Positions 1-7,311 of a stretch of 19,617 nucleotides of DNA are shown here, one piece after another (position 1 is the stretch's first letter; each line of letters begins with the position of its first letter). Source of the DNA: Bacteroidia bacterium (GTDB taxonomy: Bacteria; Bacteroidota; Bacteroidia; Flavobacteriales; Flavobacteriaceae); NCBI GenBank assembly GCA_018679315.1, contig JAHHLF010000260.1, positions 1-19,617 of the forward strand, in the 5' to 3' direction. The notes under the pieces are model-generated. The model made no database searches and was not told where the DNA came from. It saw only the letters and a list, made by a program, of their open reading frames with translations. The position numbers and the translations under genes are program-made.

Positions 1-682
1 ACATACCTTCCCGATATGTATCACTTCCAAACAAAGGTTTTCCGGTAACGATCTTTTGGCCGTCCACGTTCTTTCTTGACGTACCAATGATCTTAAATTC
101 ATCCAGCTCCTTCAACTGTACTTTTTCAGGAACAGAAAGTTTAGCTGCTGTGGAGGCCGCTTCTCCGTAACCCATAGTTCGGTCACTTGCTTCGTGATGT
201 AGTTTTCCTTCTGCCGTAGTTATCTCTTCTACAGGCACACCCCAGGTATCCGCGGCAGCTTCCCGCAGCATGTGGCGTGCACTTGCACCCGCCATTCGTA
301 AACCAGTCCACCCCCTTCGAATTGCCTGGCTTCCGCCTATGAACTGACGACTGTATAAGTCGGTATTCAATGGGGCTTGTTCCACGACCACATCTGCCCA
401 ACTAACATCCAATTCATCAGCTACGATCATAGGCATGGACGTTTTTACGTTCTGACCTCCTTCCGGGTTAGGTGACATGATCGTGACCAGACCATTGTCG
501 CCAATTTTTAAATACCCATTCATGTCAAACCACTCTTTTGGCATTTCCCGCATAGCCATTTTTCCCGCCTCTTTGGAAGTGCAGGAATTCAGCCAGCTAA
601 AGCCTAACACAAGGCCGCCACCAGCGAGACTGGTATTCCTAATAAAGGCTCTTCTTCCAATTTTCGTTTTTACGACTGTCAT
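1..682 (-). CDS. Molybdopterin-binding large subunit, second IorB-type copy (partial, C-terminus beyond window)
   Basis: This is the N-terminal 227 residues of a xanthine dehydrogenase-family molybdopterin subunit, isoquinoline 1-oxidoreductase beta type; the rest lies left of position 1. It begins with a Tat signal (GRRAFIRN, RR at residues 10-11), a hydrophobic stretch and a lipobox-like LNSC (Cys34), so the enzyme is probably exported folded and possibly lipid-anchored. It aligns without gaps in the regions compared by eye to the upstream large subunit (699-2960), about 80% identical over the first 70 residues and less further on, so it is a tandem paralogue. The cofactor-region motif is EGGQN (residues 74-78) where the neighbour has EFGQG; the Gln that contacts the Mo centre in the family is kept. 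The start follows the neighbour's stop by 16 bp, which suggests co-transcription. The family is clear; the substrate is unknown. Confidence 0.9.
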   Translation of the reverse strand, partial: MTVVKTKIGRRAFIRNTSLAGGGLVLGFSWLNSCTSKEAGKMAMREMPKEWFDMNGYLKIGDNGLVTIMSPNPEGGQNVKTSMPMIVADELDVSWADVVVEQAPLNTDLYSRQFIGGSQAIRRGWTGLRMAGASARHMLREAAADTWGVPVEEITTAEGKLHHEASDRTMGYGEAASTAAKLSVPEKVQLKELDEFKIIGTSRKNVDGQKIVTGKPLFGSDTYREGM

Positions 683-698
683 AGCAATACTGGATTTA

Positions 699-2960
699 TC
701 AACCGATCAAAGGCGGCTTATCTGTAGCAAATGGTTGATTGTAATACCTTCTGCCTGTTGCTTTATACAATGCATTGGCCAAGGCACCGAATACGGGTGG
801 AAATGGAGGCTCACCCAAACCTGTAGGGTCTATTTCATTTTTGACAAAGTGGACTTCAATATGCTTGGGTGCTTCGTTATGTCGTATGATCTTGTAGCGA
901 TCAAAATTACTTTGTTCCGGGCTGCCATCTTTGAAAGACAATACACCGTACATGGCGTTGCCTACACCATCTATAATAGCCCCTTCGGCCATGTTTGCAG
1001 CTGCATCCGGGTTTATCACAATACCACAATCCACAGCGCATACTACATTTTCAACCCTGGGTGTATTGCCATTCATTACCACGTCAACAACATGTGCCGC
1101 ATAACTGTTATGGCAGAAATAGGCAGATACCCCCCGGTGTACACCAGATGAAGTTTCACTCCAATTCGATTTTTCACGAACCAATTTTAGTGCCCCTGCT
1201 AATCGATCAGGATCATAGTCGTTCCTTTCTCCAACCGGGTTTTCTTTTGCTCGTTGAAGCAAGTCCAGTCGAAATTGGATAGGATCTTTTCCAGCGGCTT
1301 CAGCCACTTCATCCAAAAATGCTTGTTCTACACCAGCCATAAAATTGGATCGGGGAGCGCGAAATGCCCCTATGGTTATATTGGAATTGATCTCCCACTG
1401 TTCGGCCAAATAGTTGTCGACTGCCCCTGCCGGGAAACGATTCGCAAATAATGGGGTTTCGGGTACGCCACCGGCCTTAACATGAAAGGCGACAAGCTTG
1501 TTGTTTTCATCCAGCGCTGCACGATAGGTGGCCTGATAAGAAGGTCGATAAATACCAAAGGTCATATCGTCTTCCCGACTGTAGACTAATTGAATAGGTG
1601 CATTTGCCTGTTGTGAGATCAAGGCGGCTTCAACGGCATAATGCCCATAGGCCCTTCTTCCAAAACCTCCGCCCATTCGTGTGAGTTCAACATCTATATT
1701 TTCAATAGGTATCCCTAAGCGGGCGGCAACCGTAGATTCTGTCAAGGCAGGTGCCTGAAGTGGCCCGGCTAATTTTGCCCCCTCTTCTGTGACATGGGCA
1801 AAGAAGTTCATCGGCTCCATACAATTATGCGCCAAAAACGGACATGTATACGACCTTTCGATGACCTTTGCAGCCTTATTAAATGCGGCCTCGGGATTTC
1901 CATCTTTTCGCGCCGTGGTTCCAGGCTTGGCCGCCATTTCATTCATTTGAACATAGTGGTCGCTCGTGTTTTCGAGACCGCTGGGCACATCGACTTTCAT
2001 TTCGGTGCCGAATCTGTCCATCGTAAAACTTGAATCGGTAATTGGTTCCCATTCCGTCCGTATTTCTTTTTTGGCATTCATGACCTCCCAGGTCGTCTTG
2101 CCAACAATGGCAACCAGATCCGTAAAGGCATTGGTGTCAAAAAAGCCCCGCTTCATGTCGTCTTCGAGGGTCTTTATCTTGAAGACATCCACAATTCCAG
2201 GCATCGAACGCGCTTGGGCATCCTCAAAGGATTTCAACTTTAATCCAAATGCGGGCGGGTGTACTACCATGGCTACTAATGCCCCGTCATATTGGTAATC
2301 AAGACCGAACAACGGTTTTCCGGTAATGATCTTTTGATTTTCAACACTTTTTTTAGAGGTGCCAATAATGGTAAAATCCGTAATTTCTTTTAAGCTTACC
2401 TCTTCCGGCACTTCTAAGGTGGCTGCTACTGCAGCCATTTCCCCATATCCGGCAGAATTCTGGGAAGCTTCATGGCTCAATATTCCTTCAGAGGCAATGA
2501 TCTCAGCAAGAGGAACTTGCCAGGTCTGTGCAGCAGCTTCTTTCAGCATATGCTTCGCTGTCGCCCCTGCCATCCTAAGACCTTCCCAACGGCGACGAAT
2601 ACCCTGGCTGCCACCTGTGAATTGCCAACCATAGGCTTCGGCATCAAAATTTGCCTGCTCTACAAGGACATCCTTCCAGGCTATATCCAATTCATCAGCC
2701 ACGATCATAGGCATAGATGTGATCACCCCCTGGCCAAATTCAGGATTCGGTGCCATGATGGTCACAAGACCGTTATCGCCAATTTTTAGATAGGCATTGA
2801 TATCGAACCATTCTTTTGGCATTTCCCGCACTGCCAATTCGACAACATCTTTAGGCTTGCAGGAATTTAAAATACTAAAGCCAAGGACTAATCCGCCTCC
2901 GGCTAAACTCGTGTTCTTGATAAAGGCACGACGACCTATTTTTGTTTTGACGAGTGTCAT
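699..2960 (-). CDS. Molybdopterin-binding large subunit, IorB-type (xanthine dehydrogenase family)
   Basis: This 753-residue protein is the catalytic molybdenum-cofactor subunit of a two-subunit hydroxylase of the isoquinoline 1-oxidoreductase / periplasmic aldehyde dehydrogenase type, which oxidises N-heteroaromatics or aldehydes using water-derived oxygen. The start at 2960 places a Tat motif (GRRAFIKN, RR at 10-11), a hydrophobic core and LNSC (Cys34) at the N-terminus; a longer reading from 3044 would overlap the upstream gene and bury the signal. Motifs in order: EFGQG (74-78, Mo-site Gln77), HNCMEP (about 378-383), GGGFGRR (420-426, cofactor loop), and TGLGEPP near the C-terminus with the expected catalytic Glu at about 717. 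It lies 17 bp downstream of the [2Fe-2S] subunit and just upstream of a paralogous large subunit. No FAD-binding subunit is visible, as expected for IorAB-type enzymes that pass electrons to a cytochrome. Substrate unknown. Confidence 0.93.
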   Translation of the reverse strand: MTLVKTKIGRRAFIKNTSLAGGGLVLGFSILNSCKPKDVVELAVREMPKEWFDINAYLKIGDNGLVTIMAPNPEFGQGVITSMPMIVADELDIAWKDVLVEQANFDAEAYGWQFTGGSQGIRRRWEGLRMAGATAKHMLKEAAAQTWQVPLAEIIASEGILSHEASQNSAGYGEMAAVAATLEVPEEVSLKEITDFTIIGTSKKSVENQKIITGKPLFGLDYQYDGALVAMVVHPPAFGLKLKSFEDAQARSMPGIVDVFKIKTLEDDMKRGFFDTNAFTDLVAIVGKTTWEVMNAKKEIRTEWEPITDSSFTMDRFGTEMKVDVPSGLENTSDHYVQMNEMAAKPGTTARKDGNPEAAFNKAAKVIERSYTCPFLAHNCMEPMNFFAHVTEEGAKLAGPLQAPALTESTVAARLGIPIENIDVELTRMGGGFGRRAYGHYAVEAALISQQANAPIQLVYSREDDMTFGIYRPSYQATYRAALDENNKLVAFHVKAGGVPETPLFANRFPAGAVDNYLAEQWEINSNITIGAFRAPRSNFMAGVEQAFLDEVAEAAGKDPIQFRLDLLQRAKENPVGERNDYDPDRLAGALKLVREKSNWSETSSGVHRGVSAYFCHNSYAAHVVDVVMNGNTPRVENVVCAVDCGIVINPDAAANMAEGAIIDGVGNAMYGVLSFKDGSPEQSNFDRYKIIRHNEAPKHIEVHFVKNEIDPTGLGEPPFPPVFGALANALYKATGRRYYNQPFATDKPPLIG

Positions 2961-2977
2961 TTTTGGTGTTTTTGGGA

Positions 2978-3439
2978 TTAGGATGTGCCTTCCGCAGCGA
3001 GCTGAACGGCCTTTTTTATTCTGAGATATGTACCGCAGCGGCAAATGTTGCCATTCATGGCCATTTCTATTTCAGAATCCGAAGGAGTTGGATTCTTATC
3101 AAGTAGCGCTGCCGCAGTCATGATCTGACCGGCCTGGCAATATCCGCATTGAGGTACGTCTACTTCCAACCAGGCTTTCTGCACAGGATGATCTCCATTT
3201 TCTGAGAGTCCCTCTATTGTAGTGATCTCCTGATTTCCTACGGCAGCTACTGTCATTACACAGGCTCGGACCGCCACTCCGTCTAAATGCACTGTGCAGG
3301 TTCCGCATTGTGCAATGCCGCAACCGTATTTTGTTCCTACCAATTTCAGGTGATCGCGCAATACCCAAAGCAAGGGTGTGTTAGGATCAACATCCACACT
3401 TTGCTCATTTCCGTTGATGTTTAAATTAAATGTTGCCAT
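2978..3439 (-). CDS. [2Fe-2S] iron-sulfur small subunit, IorA-type
   Basis: This 153-residue electron-transfer subunit of a molybdenum hydroxylase has the two-cluster architecture of the family. An N-terminal plant-ferredoxin-like domain carries Cys40, Cys45, Cys48 and Cys60 (CGIAQCGTC plus a downstream Cys). A C-terminal helical domain carries CGYC (98-101) and CRC (133-135). Its length is typical of IorA/CoxS-type subunits. It has no signal peptide, while both large subunits downstream have Tat signals, so it is probably exported as a folded complex by the hitch-hiker route known for this family. It is the first gene of the apparent iorA-iorB-iorB operon and would have to serve two large subunits unless another copy exists outside the window. 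The 152-bp gap upstream could hold a promoter, but I found no convincing TAnnTTTG box. Confidence 0.95.
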   Translation of the reverse strand: MATFNLNINGNEQSVDVDPNTPLLWVLRDHLKLVGTKYGCGIAQCGTCTVHLDGVAVRACVMTVAAVGNQEITTIEGLSENGDHPVQKAWLEVDVPQCGYCQAGQIMTAAALLDKNPTPSDSEIEMAMNGNICRCGTYLRIKKAVQLAAEGTS

Positions 3440-3591
3440 GATATTTTATTTGTCTTTAAATTATGAATTTATCCTCCTACAATGGGCTTGTAATTCGAAT
3501 AATTATGCTTTATAACTGTTAATTTTTCCAGGCGTCTTAGTTTTTAACATGTAACAGGTCTATATCCTCAAGCAAGGGTGTTATTGTGAGG

Positions 3592-5220
3592 TCATATACC
3601 GCGAGACTGTAATTGCTTCCTCAACTTGAAGGCCTTTTCAATAACATCCAATCTCGCTTTTCTGGGGTCGGGTTTTGCTATTGGAGTACCATCGGCCTGT
3701 ATATCTAAAATCTCGTTCATTTCAAGAGTATGTGCCGGCCATTTCGGCAACTCCTTTCCATTGGGATCACCGGTCTTTGCGAAATTTACCCAATAGGCAT
3801 TCAACTTTTCCGCAACTATGCGGTCTTCTTCGGTTGTCTCAGGGTTGCCCCAGCGCGCATTGAGATTGTTGAATACATAAGCGACCTCGGACCCGTGTCC
3901 GGCACCGTAACGCATCCTTTCCTTCATTGGCTCCGGTACAAAATCGAAATGGTAGATATATGCCGGTTCTCCCCTGGCGATCACTGCCCTGGCCGCAAAA
4001 CGTCCCGGTTCGGCCCAAACCCAGTCTGTATTGAACTTTGTGATTACCTCTGTAAATTCCTTATCCCCATCGGGATCATAGGCAGCTTCTGCCTCACTTT
4101 TAAAATCTCCAAACAGTGAGAACAACTCTTCCTTAGAATTACTTGTGTTGACAAAGCTTCCGCCGATCTCTGCGCTGTTCGACCCGATTATAAGTGGGAT
4201 GTTCACTTGTCTGCCGGCCTTATATGCACTCTCAGCAGTTTCCACGACCAAATTGCCATCCAGGATCGGTCCTGAATAGATGCGCGGGCCTCCCTCTCCA
4301 TCGTTTTCCTGACCTCCGTCAACAATCTCCTCCACGCTCAAGGCCCGAAGTTTGGCCAAAGCCCCAGCATCTGTTTCGTCTATGCCATGTTTTCGGGCGA
4401 AGTTTACTCCGATTGTTTCAGCCGAAACCTTGTAAAACGGATCAGCATTTTCTTCACGAATGGGCCGTCCGGTAAGTACGCCGTCCCTTCCACCGCCGGA
4501 TTGACTGATGGCTTTATGAAAAAGGCCTTTCGCAGCGGGCATGGTCATCAGTGAATGTACGGAAACGCCACCGGCTGAAAATCCAAAAATGGTAACGTTC
4601 TCCGAGTCGCCTCCAAATACATCAATATGTTTTTGTATCCACTTAAGTGCTGCGATCTGATCCATAAAAGCATAACTGCCTTTAGGCTCATCGGGATTTT
4701 CCTTACTCAAGGCCGGAAATGCAAAATGGCCCAGACGACCCAGACGGTAGTTGATAGTGATCAGGATGATGCCTTGCTTGGCAAATGCATTTCCTGCATT
4801 GCCCGGGCCAGAACCACTTCCGCCAACAAAACCCCCGCCATGTATCCATACCATTACAGGTAATCTGGCTTGAGGCGCAGCACCAGCAGGGCGCCATATA
4901 TTAAGAAAAAGGCAATCCTCGGAAGAGCCTTCACTTATGGTACCGGGAGCGCCTCCCCATCCGGACTGTGCACAATTTGAACCATATTCGCTTGCATCAA
5001 GCTCGCCTTCCCATGCTGTCAACGGTTGGGGCGGACGCCAACGATATTCACCTACGGGAGGCACAGCATAGGGAATGCCCTTAAAGATATCTACATCTCC
5101 TTCGTTCACACCCCGAATAATTCCCAGTTCCGTTGTAACCTGAGGAGGACTGTCAACACTTTCTTGACCGGCTATCGATAAGCTGAAAGTAACGGCTAAT
5201 CCTAAAATTAGATTTTTCAT
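3592..5220 (-). CDS. Secreted type-B carboxylesterase (alpha/beta hydrolase)
   Basis: This 542-residue protein of the carboxylesterase/lipase type B family hydrolyses carboxylic esters. A Sec signal peptide covers about residues 1-18 (cleavage near SIAGQ). Family landmarks are all present: the N-terminal G-I-P-YA-PPVG-RW-P block (48-63), EDCLFLN (101-107), the oxyanion-hole HGGG (127-130), the nucleophile elbow GFSAG with Ser215, the acid in SNSAEIG (Glu351), and the catalytic His in GAGHGSEV (His442). The protein is full length and appears active. It is 40 bp from the small NTF2-like gene upstream and on the same strand as the other exported enzymes, so it is probably the last gene of the 9516-3592 transcription unit or continuous with the Ior operon. 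The natural ester is unknown; an aromatic or bulky ester is only an inference from the neighbours. Confidence 0.94.
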   Translation of the reverse strand: MKNLILGLAVTFSLSIAGQESVDSPPQVTTELGIIRGVNEGDVDIFKGIPYAVPPVGEYRWRPPQPLTAWEGELDASEYGSNCAQSGWGGAPGTISEGSSEDCLFLNIWRPAGAAPQARLPVMVWIHGGGFVGGSGSGPGNAGNAFAKQGIILITINYRLGRLGHFAFPALSKENPDEPKGSYAFMDQIAALKWIQKHIDVFGGDSENVTIFGFSAGGVSVHSLMTMPAAKGLFHKAISQSGGGRDGVLTGRPIREENADPFYKVSAETIGVNFARKHGIDETDAGALAKLRALSVEEIVDGGQENDGEGGPRIYSGPILDGNLVVETAESAYKAGRQVNIPLIIGSNSAEIGGSFVNTSNSKEELFSLFGDFKSEAEAAYDPDGDKEFTEVITKFNTDWVWAEPGRFAARAVIARGEPAYIYHFDFVPEPMKERMRYGAGHGSEVAYVFNNLNARWGNPETTEEDRIVAEKLNAYWVNFAKTGDPNGKELPKWPAHTLEMNEILDIQADGTPIAKPDPRKARLDVIEKAFKLRKQLQSRGI

Positions 5221-5260
5221 TTTTTTAGCTTAATGGTTCAGACTCATTTTTCTGATTGTA

Positions 5261-5713
5261 TTAATGTTCAATTTGATGGGTGTCTCGCACACTGCTAAAA
5301 GTCAGGTCCAGCAATTTCCAGTCGCCCCCTTCTTTTTTATAGAACTCGGTAACCGTAAATTCATTGGATACATCATTACCGCGAACGTGGGCCATTAACG
5401 TAATTCGGTTCCAAAGGACAGCGGTGTCATCACCAAATACTTCTACAGCCACATCATGGACATCTGCTTGTTTGTACCAAATACTCCCTGACTCAATAAT
5501 TTCCAGTTCCCTGTCCTTCTTCCAGCTTCCACTCATATGGACGAACTTGGATTTGTCATGAAATAGCGATGCCAGATTCTCAACATCTTTTTCTGCCATC
5601 CATTCCCATTTCTTCATGGATAATTCTTTAATTTCCTTTTCTATCGCTTCGCTTTGTGCGAAAGATTGGGCACCCATAAACAGGGCAAAAATTCCAATTA
5701 ATACTGTTCTCAT
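5261..5713 (-). CDS. Exported NTF2-like / DUF4440 family protein
   Basis: This 150-residue protein has a clear Sec signal peptide (about 1-19, ending QSFAQ) followed by a single cone-shaped NTF2/SnoaL-like fold. The sequence pattern fits DUF4440: an N-terminal helix with KKWEWMAEKDVENLASLFHD, the strand KFVHMSGSW, then alternating strands ending in WKLLDLTFSSVRD. Members of this fold are mixed, covering small hydrolases, isomerases, dehydratases and non-enzymatic binding proteins, so no reaction can be assigned from sequence. It sits between the ABM-domain gene (32 bp upstream) and the carboxylesterase (40 bp downstream), which suggests a role on an intermediate of the same exported pathway. 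The family call is fairly safe; the role is open. Confidence 0.8.
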   Translation of the reverse strand: MRTVLIGIFALFMGAQSFAQSEAIEKEIKELSMKKWEWMAEKDVENLASLFHDKSKFVHMSGSWKKDRELEIIESGSIWYKQADVHDVAVEVFGDDTAVLWNRITLMAHVRGNDVSNEFTVTEFYKKEGGDWKLLDLTFSSVRDTHQIEH

Positions 5714-5745
5714 ATCTCTATTTTTATGTTCTTTTTCTTCTTGTT

Positions 5746-6165
5746 TTACTTAATTTTTTTGAAGATCATCGGCATAGATTCCGTATCAATAACCTCCATA
5801 TCAATCAATTCCAAGGATTTTACCATTTTGAGGGTCGTTTCTTTGTAATGTTTGAAATGTGCTGTTCGCAAATGTGATTCGTAGGCTTCTTTATTGGCAT
5901 AGATCTCTAAAAGCCTGATCTCCGTAGGGTTTTCTTTTTTAAACATAGGGTAAATACAAATGACGCCCGGTTCCAGTCTCACAGATGCTTCCGATTCCTC
6001 TTTAAGGATAACTATGTATTCATCCACATAAATGGAATCAATTTTAATTTCAGCTAATCGTACCATCAAGCCCTCGTTGCCAGAATCGCGTTCGGATTCT
6101 TGCCCAAAGGAATTAATCGACAGGGCCAACATCAGTAAATACAAACCAATTCTTTGAGGTTTCAT
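5746..6165 (-). CDS. Exported ABM-domain protein (putative quinol monooxygenase-like)
   Basis: The ATG at 6165 gives a 139-residue protein starting with a good signal peptide (MKPQRIGLYLLMLALSINSF, cleavage near Gly-Gln 21-22). An in-frame ATG at 6207 would add 14 charged residues before it and overlap the neighbouring gene, so it is less likely. The mature part resembles the antibiotic biosynthesis monooxygenase (ABM) ferredoxin-like fold of the YgiN/LsrG group: an alternating strand and helix pattern, a CIYPMF strand (70-75), RLLEIYANKEAYESHLRTAH (84-103), then HYKE. Cofactor-free ABM enzymes oxidise quinols or anthrones, and others isomerise small metabolites. Cytosolic location is usual for the family, so an exported copy is notable. 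It starts 14 bp after the esterase 713-like hydrolase gene, strongly suggesting co-transcription. The fold call is good; the activity is inferred only. Confidence 0.78.
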   Translation of the reverse strand: MKPQRIGLYLLMLALSINSFGQESERDSGNEGLMVRLAEIKIDSIYVDEYIVILKEESEASVRLEPGVICIYPMFKKENPTEIRLLEIYANKEAYESHLRTAHFKHYKETTLKMVKSLELIDMEVIDTESMPMIFKKIK

Positions 6166-6179
6166 ATGGTTTTTAGTTT

Positions 6180-7265
6180 TTAGTCCAGTCCTTTTTCCTT
6201 CAACCATGCCGACATCAGGTCGGCTATCTCCAGATTGTTGAGGTCTGAAAACGGAAAATGCGTATTGCCTTTGATCCCGATATCGGGCAGATGTACAACT
6301 GTTACGTCACCCCCATTATCGTTTACTACATCACGCCATTTTCTTGCCATTTCCATACGTGCACGCCAGCCATCTGTTCCGGGATTAGGATCATAATCTT
6401 CAGGGATGTAGTCTCCATAGTAAATGACGATCGGAATTTTGGTCAGTTTTAGAAATTCCTGCTTGGGCACACCTATAGCGTGCAAGTCGCCTGCCGAGCT
6501 TTCTATAGGTTCGGGCACTGCTCCTACAGGGAACGGGAAACCCGAGCCGGGTTCGTAGGAGACAATGCCCGTAATGTTTGTATTCTTCATTGCCGTCTCC
6601 CATCCAAATCCTCCGGAATGGGAATGGGTAACCAAAATACCTTTACCGATCTTGTCGAATAGTTGAGAAGTTGCATCTGTAATTATTTGCGTATCAAATC
6701 CGCCAATGTTTGGTGTAATTTGACGGAAATATTGATTTAAGGTTTCTTCATCTTGGGCAAACTGAACACCGGGGAAATAATCAGGCCATACACCTAGCCG
6801 AAAAATGTTGAACCAAAACTGTTCATCGGGTGTAGGCGCTATAGTAGCTTCGACTGTGCTGCGTCCGGCTTTTCCTCGTCTGGGCTGGTCTAATAAATAG
6901 GTGCTGAAACCACGTCTTAAAAAGATGTTTTGATAGCCCTCACGGCCATCAGGTGTCGTTTCCCATGTCTTTGAAGACTGGCCGAAACCGTGCCAGAAAA
7001 CAAGCGGGTATTTTCGGGCCTCTACCGGTATTTGATAGAAAACATAGGCATGGTCTCCGTGAAAGGTCTGGCCTTCAGGGCCACGTTTTATAGGATCAAA
7101 GTTGCCCGGGTTGGAAATGACAGAGCCACCAACTGCAAAACTACCCTGATCCTGGATGACCATGGGTTTCTTTTGCGCACAGGATATGGAGATTACAGCC
7201 AGTAAAGCGCCTAGGAACACCTTCATTTTCATTTTGCGGGTTACTATTTCGTTTTCAATCTTCAT
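6180..7265 (-). CDS. Lipoprotein alpha/beta hydrolase, esterase 713-like
   Basis: This 361-residue serine hydrolase has an N-terminal hydrophobic segment ending in VISISC (Cys29), indicating a lipoprotein in the envelope. In-frame ATGs at 7232 and 7226 give the more usual short n-region (MKMKVFLGALL) and may be the true start. Landmarks: an early strand and loop YPLVFWHGFGQSSKTWE (86-102, oxyanion region); LLDQPRRGKAG (124-134); nucleophile elbow HSHSGG with Ser217; YEPGSG with probable acid Glu238; and NTHFPFSD with His336. A Ser-Glu-His triad with the acid soon after the nucleophile is the pattern of bacterial esterase 713. The protein begins 46 bp after the DUF5916 gene and is followed at 14 bp by the ABM-domain gene. 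The substrate is unknown; it is probably an ester or lactone handled in the periplasm. Confidence 0.88.
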   Translation of the reverse strand: MKIENEIVTRKMKMKVFLGALLAVISISCAQKKPMVIQDQGSFAVGGSVISNPGNFDPIKRGPEGQTFHGDHAYVFYQIPVEARKYPLVFWHGFGQSSKTWETTPDGREGYQNIFLRRGFSTYLLDQPRRGKAGRSTVEATIAPTPDEQFWFNIFRLGVWPDYFPGVQFAQDEETLNQYFRQITPNIGGFDTQIITDATSQLFDKIGKGILVTHSHSGGFGWETAMKNTNITGIVSYEPGSGFPFPVGAVPEPIESSAGDLHAIGVPKQEFLKLTKIPIVIYYGDYIPEDYDPNPGTDGWRARMEMARKWRDVVNDNGGDVTVVHLPDIGIKGNTHFPFSDLNNLEIADLMSAWLKEKGLD

Positions 7266-7311
7266 TTTTGAATTTGTTTTTACTCAATGTCATTCAGACA
7301 GTTAACTTCCT

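Noticed and set aside
477..1151. Long plus-strand open frame (224 codons)
   Set aside because: It lies antisense to the two molybdopterin large-subunit genes, has no domain pattern, and is explained by the codon composition of the true minus-strand genes.
2961..3044. Longer start for the first large subunit
   Set aside because: It overlaps the iron-sulfur subunit and puts 28 residues before the Tat signal; the ATG at 2960 gives a normal signal directly at the N-terminus.
3566..3591. Inverted repeat CCTCA/TGAGG next to the carboxylesterase stop as a terminator
   Set aside because: The stem is only 5 bp with a 16-nt loop and no T-run on the minus strand; it is too weak to call.
3440..3591. 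A promoter for the Ior operon
   Set aside because: The best candidate on the minus strand (TAATTTAA preceded by TTG at 16 bp) has two mismatches to TAnnTTTG and short spacing; the operon may instead be read through from the carboxylesterase gene.
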